Positions 37,542 through 45,257 of a DNA stretch of 64,000 nt are shown piece after piece. The stretch comes from Paenisporosarcina indica. GTDB taxonomy: Bacteria; Bacillota; Bacilli; Bacillales_A; Planococcaceae. How positions within the stretch are numbered: the first letter of the stretch is position 1; each line of letters begins with the position of its first letter. The position numbers were made by a program, and so were the translations under genes. The stretch lies in contig NZ_MPTA01000006.1 of NCBI RefSeq assembly GCF_001939075.1, positions 124,001-188,000 of the forward strand, written 5' to 3'. A model generated the notes under the pieces. That model did no database searches and was not told the DNA's origin. It was given only the letters and a program-made list of their open reading frames with translations.

Positions 37542-39089
37542 TCATTTAACAAGTTCTTTTAATGAGCGACGCAATATTTTGCCGGTCGTGTTTTTCGGTA
37601 ATTCTTCTAAATACTCGAAATGTCTAGGAAGCTTGTATTTAGCTAAATGTTTTGCACAGTACGCATGTAGATCCTCACGTGTTACGCTATCATCTTTTAC
37701 TACGACATATGCATGAACGGCTTCTCCAAAATCGATATCTGGCAAACCAATAACCGCTGCTTCTACCACCCCTGGGTGAGCAAATAATACTTCTTCCACT
37801 TCTCGTGGGTAAACATTAAAACCACCAACAATGATCAAGTCTTTCTTTCGATCAACGATATAAATATATCCTTCTTCATCGATTCTTGCCAGGTCCCCTG
37901 TATACAACCAGCCATCACGAATAGTTGCAGCAGTCTCTTCCGGCATTTTGTAGTACCCTTTCATGACGTTTGGTCCCCGTACAATTAGCTCACCAACTTC
38001 ATTAACCCCAACGTCATCGCCTAACTCATTTACTACACGATTTTCGACGTTTAGAATTGACGTGCCAATGGAGCCAGGCTTGCGATCACGATCTAAAGGA
38101 TTAAAGCATGTAACAGGTGAAGCTTCTGACAAACCGTACCCTTCAGAAATACGCACTTTATACTTATCTTCAAAGTTATGTAGCAGTGCAACTGGTAATG
38201 AAGATCCCCCCGAAATCGCTAGACGAATTGTTGAGAAATCGTCAACGTTTGCTTGTGGAAATTGATACAAGAAATTATACATTGTCGGAACCCCAGCAAA
38301 GACTGTAGCTTTTTGCTCTTTTGCTAAATTGAAAATATCTTGTGGGATAAAACGTGGAGCAAGTAAAATAGTTGCTCCTTTTAATAATGGTGCATTTACC
38401 ACAACCGTAAGTGCAAACACATGGAACACAGGTAATGCAGCAATCACTTTATCGTCACCATTAAATCCTAAGTAATCTGCTGTATCACGTGCATTTGAGA
38501 ATAAATTCTCATGCGTTAACATAGCCCCTTTTGGACGTCCTGTTGTACCAGATGTGTATAAAATAACAGCATTGTCATCTGGTTTAATTTCTCCAGGTAA
38601 TACGTCAGGCGAAGCAGACATTAATAACTGTTTAAACGTTTTCACTTTACTTTGAACAATTTCAGGTAGAGCTGCTATTTTCTCCCCCACATCCGGAGAA
38701 GATTCACAGATTACATATGTAGTAATTGTTGGGAATGCTCCTGCTGCCTTTTCAATAAGTGGCAATAACAAATCAAGTGCAATCACTGCTTTTGCATCGC
38801 TATTTTGTAGAATATACGAAATTTCATCTGGTGTATAAATCGGATTAATTGGAATTGCGGTTGCCCCTAAACGCATCGTTGCATAAAACGAAATTAAGAA
38901 GTGTGGAGTATTTCCAAGTAAGAATGCAACATGGTCCCCTTTTTCCACACCTAAATTACGTAGAGCAGAAGCAAAACGTGAAATGGATTGATCAAATTCT
39001 GCAAAAGATGTATCTTTTCCCATAAATGAATACGCGGTTTTGGTTGGTTGTTCTATAGCAGTTTGATGAACTCGAGCTACTAAATTCAT
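37542..39089 (-). CDS. lcfB: Long-chain fatty-acid-CoA ligase
   Basis: A 515-aa AMP-forming ligase that activates fatty acids for beta-oxidation. The ATP/AMP-binding signature is ILYTSGTTGRPKGAM near residues 155-169, then GYGLSEASPV and TGDLARIDEEGYIYIVDRKKDLIIVGGFN; the catalytic lysine is in KNTTGKILRR near the end. It is very close to B. subtilis LcfB (YhfL). The ATG at 39089 gives MNLVARVHQTA, matching LcfB, with AAAGGGGAG upstream; a longer frame is rejected. A FadR-type operator lies just upstream. Confidence 0.95.
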   Translation of the reverse strand: MNLVARVHQTAIEQPTKTAYSFMGKDTSFAEFDQSISRFASALRNLGVEKGDHVAFLLGNTPHFLISFYATMRLGATAIPINPIYTPDEISYILQNSDAKAVIALDLLLPLIEKAAGAFPTITTYVICESSPDVGEKIAALPEIVQSKVKTFKQLLMSASPDVLPGEIKPDDNAVILYTSGTTGRPKGAMLTHENLFSNARDTADYLGFNGDDKVIAALPVFHVFALTVVVNAPLLKGATILLAPRFIPQDIFNLAKEQKATVFAGVPTMYNFLYQFPQANVDDFSTIRLAISGGSSLPVALLHNFEDKYKVRISEGYGLSEASPVTCFNPLDRDRKPGSIGTSILNVENRVVNELGDDVGVNEVGELIVRGPNVMKGYYKMPEETAATIRDGWLYTGDLARIDEEGYIYIVDRKKDLIIVGGFNVYPREVEEVLFAHPGVVEAAVIGLPDIDFGEAVHAYVVVKDDSVTREDLHAYCAKHLAKYKLPRHFEYLEELPKNTTGKILRRSLKELVK

Positions 39090-39109
39090 TTCTTTTCTCC
39101 CCTTTGTAT

Positions 39110-39127
39110 TGAATGAATAGTCATTCA
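39110..39127. promoter_or_regulatory. FadR-type operator of lcfB
   Basis: TGAATGAATAGTCATTCA fits the B. subtilis FadR consensus TGAATGAMTANTCATTCA exactly as I recall it. It lies between the -10 element and the lcfB ribosome binding site, so bound repressor would block transcription until long-chain acyl-CoA is present. Confidence 0.78.
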
Positions 39128-39142
39128 TTATTCAATACTTTC

Positions 39143-39171
39143 ATTATATAAGAAATGTTCTGACAATACAA
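39143..39171 (-). promoter_or_regulatory. Promoter of lcfB
   Basis: On the minus strand TTGTAT (39171-39166), 17-base spacer, TATAAT (39148-39143). Confidence 0.65.
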
Positions 39172-39224
39172 CGAGTATCCAGTCTTCAAAATAATGAGAA
39201 AGCGTAAAAGTTCCTACGTTACCA

Positions 39225-39338
39225 AGTCTAGCTCCAAGCGCCGGCTTACTGGCCCCTTTATGGGATTAGAAAGGCGAAGTATTCGCCTTTCGCCCCTTCC
39301 AACACCAGCCTCAGGCTAGAGCGGCACTTCCGCTTTTC
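39225..39338 (-). repeat. Structured ~115-nt dispersed repeat, copy D
   Basis: In minus orientation: AAGTGCC (39329-39323) with GGCGCTT (39242-39236), one G-U pair; inner hairpin AAAGGCGAA / TTCGCCTTT; the terminal GAGCTAGA box at 39234-39227. It lies upstream-to-downstream between the bceB-like gene and lcfB. Confidence 0.82.
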
Positions 39339-39341
39339 TTG

Positions 39342-39425
39342 TTATGCTCCTGCGGTTACTCGTCGCAGATTATGCTCCTGCGGTTACTCGTCGCAGATTA
39401 TGCTCCTGCGGTTACTCGTCGCAGA
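39342..39425. repeat. 28-bp tandem repeat, three copies
   Basis: The unit starts TTATGCTCCTGCGGTTACTC and ends GTCGCAGA, repeated exactly three times. A fourth start (TTATGCTC) is the stop codon and last codons of the adjacent permease gene. Each unit can form the hairpin CTGCG / CGCAG. The same hairpin with a similar loop is found at ~1071-1092. Confidence 0.92.
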
Positions 39426-41359
39426 TTATGCTCGTACATGTGCAATATAGCGCCATCGAATTAGGAAGTAATAAACGACTTGAATAAACGTAAATCCAAC
39501 TAACACTAAAATCATATCGCTTAATATGGATACCTCAGCCAAATTACTCCAGATGACTTGGAGTGATAAAAATGAGAATGCACTATGCAGCATTGCAATA
39601 CCCCATGGCAAGAAAAACTGAGGGAGCAACTGTCGATTTACAATCTTAATTAATTCTCGATCGGTTAACCCCATACGTTTTAACACATCAAATTGACGCT
39701 TATCTCGTTCTAGTCCCGTATACAATTTAAAGTACACAAAACTACCTGCCGCAAGCAATAATACTGCAGCCACCATTAAGCCTGTAAATAATAACAGTGA
39801 AAACGTCGCACGAATTATAGAATAATTAAAACCTGGATTTTCGAAGTAAAAAGGAAGATTTGTATAATCTTCATTGTAGATAGAATTTGTCACTTGTGTA
39901 TCAATGGAAAGTCCGATTGATTTTGTTCTTTCCCATGCAGCAACATGAAATGCGTAAAAGTTAAAAGAAGAAGTCATCGCTGTTCTGCCCTCTAGGGGTT
40001 CAGAAATTAATTCATAATCAGCATCACTGACAACAATAATATTTGAGCCGATAACCATTGAAGGAAAGAGCATTTGTGGATAGACACCTTTGATTTGAAC
40101 TGGAATGTTACTTTCTTCTAATACAGTTTGTATCTCTCGATTTGCAAGAGATTTTATGGATTCCTCTGAATACGGAATAAACATGCCCACTCCCGCTTCT
40201 AAACTGATAAGTGGTAAACCAAGTGCAATCGCCAAACTGTTGATATCAGATTCTCTTAAAATGTTTACTTTATATTGTGAGTATGAAGATGTTTGTTGCT
40301 TAATGACAAAAGGAACAAGTGTATAGGAAATTCCTTGCTCTTCTAATTCTTTTCGAATTAATGAAATATGTTCGGATTCATAAGGATTTGTTAATTCACT
40401 TGAATAGATTAAGCTTAGTGGATTTAATTCCCGAAACTGTCCTGTGTAAGAAGACAAAGAAGTCAAAGTTCCCACCGATAGGAAGGCAAAGGTTGAAACA
40501 ATCGTCACGATAAAATACATACGTGCATTTTCCCTTAGTTTTACCGAGACTTCTGAAACGGCAATTAAACGATATCTGTGCCAATACAAAGATTTACGTT
40601 TTCTCATTTGATGAAGAATAAACATCACGCTATGAGTAAAGAAGAAATAAGTCCCCAGTGCAGCAACAGGGGGCAAAATAATGGATAGTGCTTTCACCAC
40701 ATTCATCGTAGTAAAAGCAGCAGCGGCATATGCAAAAAGCAGCATGACAATACCGAGTACCGCTTTCACCGTTGAAAAACTTTGCATTTCATCTGTTTTC
40801 CAATTCCCTCGAATAAGTTCAATTATTTTTTGGTCTCGAATAAACACGACGCTCGTCATCGCAATAATGACAAAAAGACTAAAAAATGCACACATTGTTA
40901 AAGTGAATGGTTTCCAAGATATATAAAGAGGCAAACTATCCAACTGCAATAATTCCCTGATAATCATAAAGAAAAATTTAGAGAATGCATAGCCAAAAAG
41001 AATTCCCGTCGCTATTGAAACTGCACCAATTAACATAGTTTCCAGGAAAATCAATTTGTTAAGTTGCTTCTTTTCCATTCCAAGCTGCAACAGTAATCCA
41101 AACTCTTTCGAACGTGCCTGTAAAAAAGCACTCATCGAATAAAATAAAAAAATAAGGTGAATATATACAAAATTATTTCAGCAACGATCATTCCTGATAC
41201 GGCGAACTCACGTAAAAACTCATCTTCAATTTTGGGGTGAAACATCAACATAGAATACATAAAAAATACCATAACTGAAAACATACTCGCCATAAAAAAT
41301 GCAGCATAAATACGACGATTACGTACTACATTACGGTAAGCGAATTGTCGAAAGGTCAT
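39426..41359 (-). pseudogene. BceB-like ABC transporter permease, interrupted by a frameshift
   Basis: A BceB/FtsX-type permease for peptide-antibiotic sensing or detoxification, in two frames. The first ~75 codons (from ATG 41359, MTFRQFAYRNVVRNRRIY, two membrane segments) stop at 41132. The remaining 569 codons continue in the next frame, including the large extracellular domain (~residues 260-480) and the last membrane segments. Adding one T to the T7 run (plus strand A7, 41146-41152) rejoins them to ...LYIFTLFFLFYSMSAFLQARSKEFG, the expected family sequence, total ~650 aa. Either a real mutation, slippage or a sequencing error. The start codon is eight bases after GGAGG and overlaps the ATPase gene. 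Confidence 0.82.
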
Positions 41360-42104
41360 TGACATTGCCTCCAAGTAAAGACAATACATTTAGGATTCGT
41401 TGGAAAAAGGTTTGCCTACGTTCATCGCTGTAAATCTCATTAAAAAACTCACCGTCTTTAATAAATATGACACGGTCACAATAGCTTGCAGCAATCGGAT
41501 CATGTGTGACCATTAAAATGGTTGTTTTTTGTTCCTGGTTTACTTTAACCAGTAATTCCAGAACATCTCTTGAGGCTTTCGAATCTAGATTACCTGTAGG
41601 TTCATCGGCCAAAATAATCGCGGGCTGATGTATTAATGCTCGCCCAATGGCTGTCCTCTGTGCTTGCCCACCCGAAATTTCATTTGGCCTTTTCTCAAGG
41701 ATTTGTTCCAGGCCTAGTTTTTTCGCTAAGTCCACGATGCGACGTTTCATTTCTTTAATGGGAAGTCCATCAAGCGTTAAAGGCAGTACTAGATTTTCTT
41801 CTACTGTAAGCATTTGTAGTAAATTAAAATCTTGGAAGACAAAACCGAGCTGTCTCCGTCTGAAAAGAGCCAGCTCGTTTTTCGTCATTTCTTCGGGACT
41901 AAGCCCATCAATTGTAATCATACCGGAAGTAGCTGAATCGATCGTTGATATTAGATTCAAAAGAGTAGTTTTCCCGCTTCCTGAAGGTCCCATCACAGCA
42001 ACAAACTCGCCCTTTTTCACTTCAAAATTAAGCTGGTTAATCGCTCGATGTGTGACTTTCCCCTCGTACACTTTTGTTACTTCGTCCATTTTCAAGATTG
42101 TCAT
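41331..42104 (-). CDS. BceA-like ABC transporter ATPase
   Basis: A 257-aa ATPase partner of the permease: Walker A GPSGSGKTT near residues 39-47, Q-loop FVFQDFNLL, signature ISGGQAQR, Walker B AIILADEPTGNLDS. Such pairs remove or sense bacitracin-like or lantibiotic peptides and signal to the neighbouring kinase. It overlaps the kinase gene by 68 bases and the permease gene by 29, unusually long overlaps. The ligand cannot be told from sequence. Confidence 0.9.
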   Translation of the reverse strand: MTILKMDEVTKVYEGKVTHRAINQLNFEVKKGEFVAVMGPSGSGKTTLLNLISTIDSATSGMITIDGLSPEEMTKNELALFRRRQLGFVFQDFNLLQMLTVEENLVLPLTLDGLPIKEMKRRIVDLAKKLGLEQILEKRPNEISGGQAQRTAIGRALIHQPAIILADEPTGNLDSKASRDVLELLVKVNQEQKTTILMVTHDPIAASYCDRVIFIKDGEFFNEIYSDERRQTFFQRILNVLSLLGGNVNDLSTIRLP

Positions 42105-43113
42105 CTTCTGGTACTCCTCCCCTCTTTACTTCTGGGTTATGAAATAATATCGAAACGATTGTGCCTTTGTCTTTTTCCGATTCAATCATTAATTCATGTC
42201 CGAGCTTATAACAAATTTCATTGGCTAAATATAATCCCATCCCTGTACTTTCACCAGACTTACGCCCATTTTCGCCGGTAAAGAAGGCTTTCATAACCCG
42301 TGGAAGATCCGTACTCGGAATGCCAATTCCTTCATCCTGGACAGATAGCAATACATCTCCTTCTTGACAAGTTGCCCGGATCTGTACTTTTTTGCCTTCT
42401 TCGAACGTATACTTTACTGCATTTGTAATAAACTGACCGATGACAAATTTCATCCACTTTGCATCAGTTGGAATAATATATTTCCTCTCAATATCTATAA
42501 CCGGATAGACATGATTGGTAATAAATAGTCTTTTATGATCAGACACTACCTCAGACACGAGTGATTTTAAATGCACTAGCTCAACTTGCATATCTTGTTC
42601 AAAGGTATCAAGGCGTGCATTCATTAATACTGAGTCGAGCCCTCGCTTCATACGATCTAGCTCTTCTTGCATGCTTTTTTTATCAAAGCTTTCTTCTTGC
42701 AGAAGGAGTTCAGCGACAGACACTGGCGTTTTCATTTGATGAACCCATTGATTCATAAATTGCAATTGACGTTTTTGATTGGCATACAGTGTTTGTACTT
42801 CATTTTGATATAAGCGATATAGGCTTTGTAAATAATCTTCGACTTGTTGTTGTTCCGGCGACTTCCCATTACGCTGTAAAGCCGCTTCCATTTCTTTAGG
42901 TTGCGACAATATCTTATTGAGGTAGGAATATCTTTTAACATATCGACCAAATAAAAATGACACAATCAGTAATGTACTAATAACGATTGAGTACACAGCC
43001 GTATCAATATTTCGGAAGCCATCAAGCCAATACAGGAGCATAATAAACAACACCATAATGAATTGGAAGATCACATAGGCTGCGTGTTCTCTGATAAACA
43101 ACTTGAAACTCAT
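42037..43113 (-). CDS. BceS-like intramembrane-sensing histidine kinase
   Basis: A 358-aa kinase with two N-terminal transmembrane helices and almost no extracellular loop, the hallmark of BceS-type kinases that are activated through their ABC transporter. The phospho-accepting His is in WVHQMKTPVS near residue 127; the N box is QFITNAVKY and the G boxes are DEGIGIPS and GMGLYLAN. The C-terminus extends ~35 residues past the usual end, through the ATPase ribosome site. Its ATG overlaps the response-regulator stop. Confidence 0.9.
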   Translation of the reverse strand: MSFKLFIREHAAYVIFQFIMVLFIMLLYWLDGFRNIDTAVYSIVISTLLIVSFLFGRYVKRYSYLNKILSQPKEMEAALQRNGKSPEQQQVEDYLQSLYRLYQNEVQTLYANQKRQLQFMNQWVHQMKTPVSVAELLLQEESFDKKSMQEELDRMKRGLDSVLMNARLDTFEQDMQVELVHLKSLVSEVVSDHKRLFITNHVYPVIDIERKYIIPTDAKWMKFVIGQFITNAVKYTFEEGKKVQIRATCQEGDVLLSVQDEGIGIPSTDLPRVMKAFFTGENGRKSGESTGMGLYLANEICYKLGHELMIESEKDKGTIVSILFHNPEVKRGGVPEDDNLENGRSNKSVRGESHTSSD

Positions 43114-43817
43114 GACGATTCCTCAGTGCTCAACACTAAGCGATATCCCGCTCCGCGCACTGTCTCAATTGTTGAAGTAATCCCATAATCTTGTAACTTT
43201 TTCCGCACACGTGTCATGTTGACGTTTAATGTGTTTTCATCCACAAATGCTTGATCATCCCATAATTCTTCAAGTAATTGTTCACGTGTTACCACTTTGG
43301 GCGATTGATTCATGAGCAGTTCCAAGATTGTGCATTCCCTTTTTTGCAATGGAATCTCTTGTGTTGCTGTGTGCAATTCCATTCGTTCCAGGTACAAATA
43401 TAATTTCCCACATTTTACTGTTCGTTCTTCTTGTTTTGTCGCATATTCTCCGTACGTTCGTCGTAAATGACTTCTTATTTTCGCTAGCACGATTTCATAA
43501 TGGAAAGGTTTCGTGATAAAGTCGTCCCCTCCATTTTCAAGAGCAAACACTTGGTCCATATCACCAGACCGTGCCGAGATAAACAAAATTGGGCAAGTTG
43601 TTTTTGTACGGAACTGCCGACACCAGTAATATCCATCATAAGAGGGTAGATTTATATCCAGCAATATTAAGTGCGGATCAAACTCCTCAAACTCTTCTAA
43701 TATTAAATCGAAGTCCTGTACCGTATGTACTTCGTAATGGTATTTACGTAATGTATCGGCAAGTAGCGAGGCAATTTTAGGATCATCTTCGACAATAAAA
43801 ATACGTTGTGCTACCAT
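43110..43817 (-). CDS. OmpR-family response regulator (BceR-like)
   Basis: A ~235-aa regulator: receiver domain with acidic pair VEDDPK, phospho-Asp in LLDINLP, Lys in FITKPF, followed by a winged-helix DNA-binding domain (residues ~130-230, RECTILELLMNQSPKVVTREQL). It heads the bceRSAB-type operon. The ATG at 43817 is five bases after GGGGGAGG; the earlier in-frame start is rejected. Confidence 0.92.
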   Translation of the reverse strand: MVAQRIFIVEDDPKIASLLADTLRKYHYEVHTVQDFDLILEEFEEFDPHLILLDINLPSYDGYYWCRQFRTKTTCPILFISARSGDMDQVFALENGGDDFITKPFHYEIVLAKIRSHLRRTYGEYATKQEERTVKCGKLYLYLERMELHTATQEIPLQKRECTILELLMNQSPKVVTREQLLEELWDDQAFVDENTLNVNMTRVRKKLQDYGITSTIETVRGAGYRLVLSTEESS

Positions 43818-43867
43818 GTCAGCCTCCCCCTTCACTCTTTTTCTTAATTGTACTTAAGATAAGTGCT

Positions 43868-43897
43868 TAGTGCCACTCTTGCTCGACGAGACGTCGC
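43868..43897 (+). repeat. Fragment F of the structured dispersed repeat
   Basis: TTAGTGCCACTCTTGCTCGACG matches the left end of copies A and B and then breaks off. Confidence 0.5.
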
Positions 43898-43904
43898 AAT
43901 ATAC

Positions 43905-43932
43905 ACAAAAAAAGCCTGACCGAAGTCAGACT
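43905..43932 (-). terminator. Terminator of lplJ
   Basis: AGTCTGAC-TTCG-GTCAGGCT with a UUCG tetraloop followed by seven Ts on the minus strand. Confidence 0.88.
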
Positions 43933-43956
43933 CTGAAAGTATGGTACGTGGAATGC

Positions 43957-44949
43957 TCAATAAATTAATTGAAGGAATTGTTCTTTTGTGATGCCACCTA
44001 AATACGTTGTAAGTTCGATATCACCTAGTACCTCAGCAATGGCTGATTTGTCGTATGTAGCACCTACTAATAGTTTTTCAATGTCAGCGACATCGCCAAC
44101 TCCAAAGAAATCCCCATAAATATTAGCATCTTCAATAACACCATTCTTTACTTGTAATCGAACATCGATTCCACCAGTTGGGAAACGTTCAGAATGTGAC
44201 ATGTTAAATGCAGGTGATTTGCCATAGTTCCAATCCCAATTTCCATAACGTTCTTTCGATAACTCTTTAATATTTGCCCAGTCTTCTTCCGTTAATTCAA
44301 TTGTTTTAACATGTTCTTTTCCACCAAAAATAGAATGAAGCAATGTTAACTTAAATTCTTCAATAGTCATCGGCTTGTCCATAAACTCCGTAATATTGGC
44401 AACACGACTACGAATCGATTTAATACCTTTAGATTCAATTTTATCTTTACGTACTTTCAATGCAGAAACGACCGCATCAATTTCCGAATTGAACATCAAT
44501 GTTCCATGACTATACATGCGACCTCTTGTTGTAAATTGTGCAGTTCCAGAAATCTTACGGCCACCAGCCAAAATATCATTGCGACCAGAAAGTTCTGCAT
44601 CAACACCCATTTCCTTTAACGCATCCACAATTGGTTGCGTGAACTTTTTGAAGTTACGGAAACTATCGCCATCGTCTTTGGTGATGAAACTGTAATTTAG
44701 ATTTCCATGATCGTGGTAAACTGCTCCACCTCCAGATAGTCTGCGCACAACATGGACACCGTTTATATCTACATAATCCGTATCTATTTCTTCAATTGTA
44801 TTTTGGTTCTTGCCGATAATAATGGCAGGCTCATTTATATAGAACAGAAAAAATGAATCCTTCTCAACGTCCATTGTTTTTAATGCATATTCCTCTATTG
44901 CTAAATTTATTCGTGGATCAGTGATGCCTTTGTTATCGATAAAATACAT
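43957..44949 (-). CDS. lplJ: Lipoate-protein ligase
   Basis: A 330-aa enzyme that attaches scavenged lipoate to E2 subunits and GcvH through lipoyl-AMP. Family marks: RRLSGGGAVYHDHGNLNYSF near residues 69-88, GRNDILAGGRKISGTAQ near 120-136 with the conserved Lys, and YSHGTLMFN. Length matches B. subtilis LplJ, whose gene also lies near yhfH, yhfL, hem and yhg genes. It is divergent from yhfH. Confidence 0.93.
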   Translation of the reverse strand: MYFIDNKGITDPRINLAIEEYALKTMDVEKDSFFLFYINEPAIIIGKNQNTIEEIDTDYVDINGVHVVRRLSGGGAVYHDHGNLNYSFITKDDGDSFRNFKKFTQPIVDALKEMGVDAELSGRNDILAGGRKISGTAQFTTRGRMYSHGTLMFNSEIDAVVSALKVRKDKIESKGIKSIRSRVANITEFMDKPMTIEEFKLTLLHSIFGGKEHVKTIELTEEDWANIKELSKERYGNWDWNYGKSPAFNMSHSERFPTGGIDVRLQVKNGVIEDANIYGDFFGVGDVADIEKLLVGATYDKSAIAEVLGDIELTTYLGGITKEQFLQLIY

Positions 44950-45009
44950 ACAGGTAATCTCTCCTTTAATTGTCCTACTCTTACTATAAATGATTTTTCT
45001 ACATTTGTG

Positions 45010-45039
45010 TTGACATTAATTCATCTGTAATAATACAAT
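45010..45039 (+). promoter_or_regulatory. Promoter of yhfH
   Basis: TTGACA (45010-45015), 18-base spacer, TACAAT (45034-45039). Confidence 0.68.
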
Positions 45040-45088
45040 ATAAAATAACCAATCAGTACTAGTACAGTTTGAAGAGGAGGTTAATCAG

Positions 45089-45214
45089 ATGTTAGAAAAC
45101 GTCATTGAATTTTTCAAAAATCTACCTGCCAAACAGTGCTCCCAGTGTGGAGAAAAGATTGAAGAACAGCACGAATGTTACGGCAACAAATGTGAATCCT
45201 GTAATACATTGTAA
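45089..45214 (+). CDS. yhfH: YhfH family small zinc-ribbon-like protein
   Basis: A 41-aa product starting MLENVIEFFKNLPAKQCSQC. Cysteines at 17, 20, 30, 35 and 38 plus His28 form CxxC...C...CxxC, a likely zinc site. It matches my memory of B. subtilis YhfH in length, N-terminal helix and the HECYGNKC core, and in being next to lplJ (yhfJ). GAGGAGG-type ribosome site, strong promoter and own terminator. Function is not known. Confidence 0.85.
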   Translation: MLENVIEFFKNLPAKQCSQCGEKIEEQHECYGNKCESCNTL

Positions 45215-45220
45215 ACAGGA

Positions 45221-45257
45221 AAACCGTTCAGGATACATCTCCTGAACGGCTTTTTTT
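45221..45257. terminator. Convergent terminator between yhfH and yhgE
   Basis: CCGTTCAGGA-TACATC-TCCTGAACGG flanked by AAA and seven Ts. Confidence 0.92.

Noticed and set aside
39342-39425. Short direct repeats considered as a CRISPR array
   Set aside because: The 28-bp units are immediately adjacent with no spacers and there are no cas genes.
41132-41389. The 85-codon frame considered as a separate small membrane protein
   Set aside because: Its sequence is the N-terminal part of a BceB-type permease and continues in the next frame after a homopolymer run.
42037-42104. The 68-base overlap of the kinase and ATPase genes considered as evidence of a frameshift in the kinase
   Set aside because: Both frames are otherwise intact and all kinase motifs are complete; a readthrough extension is enough to explain it.
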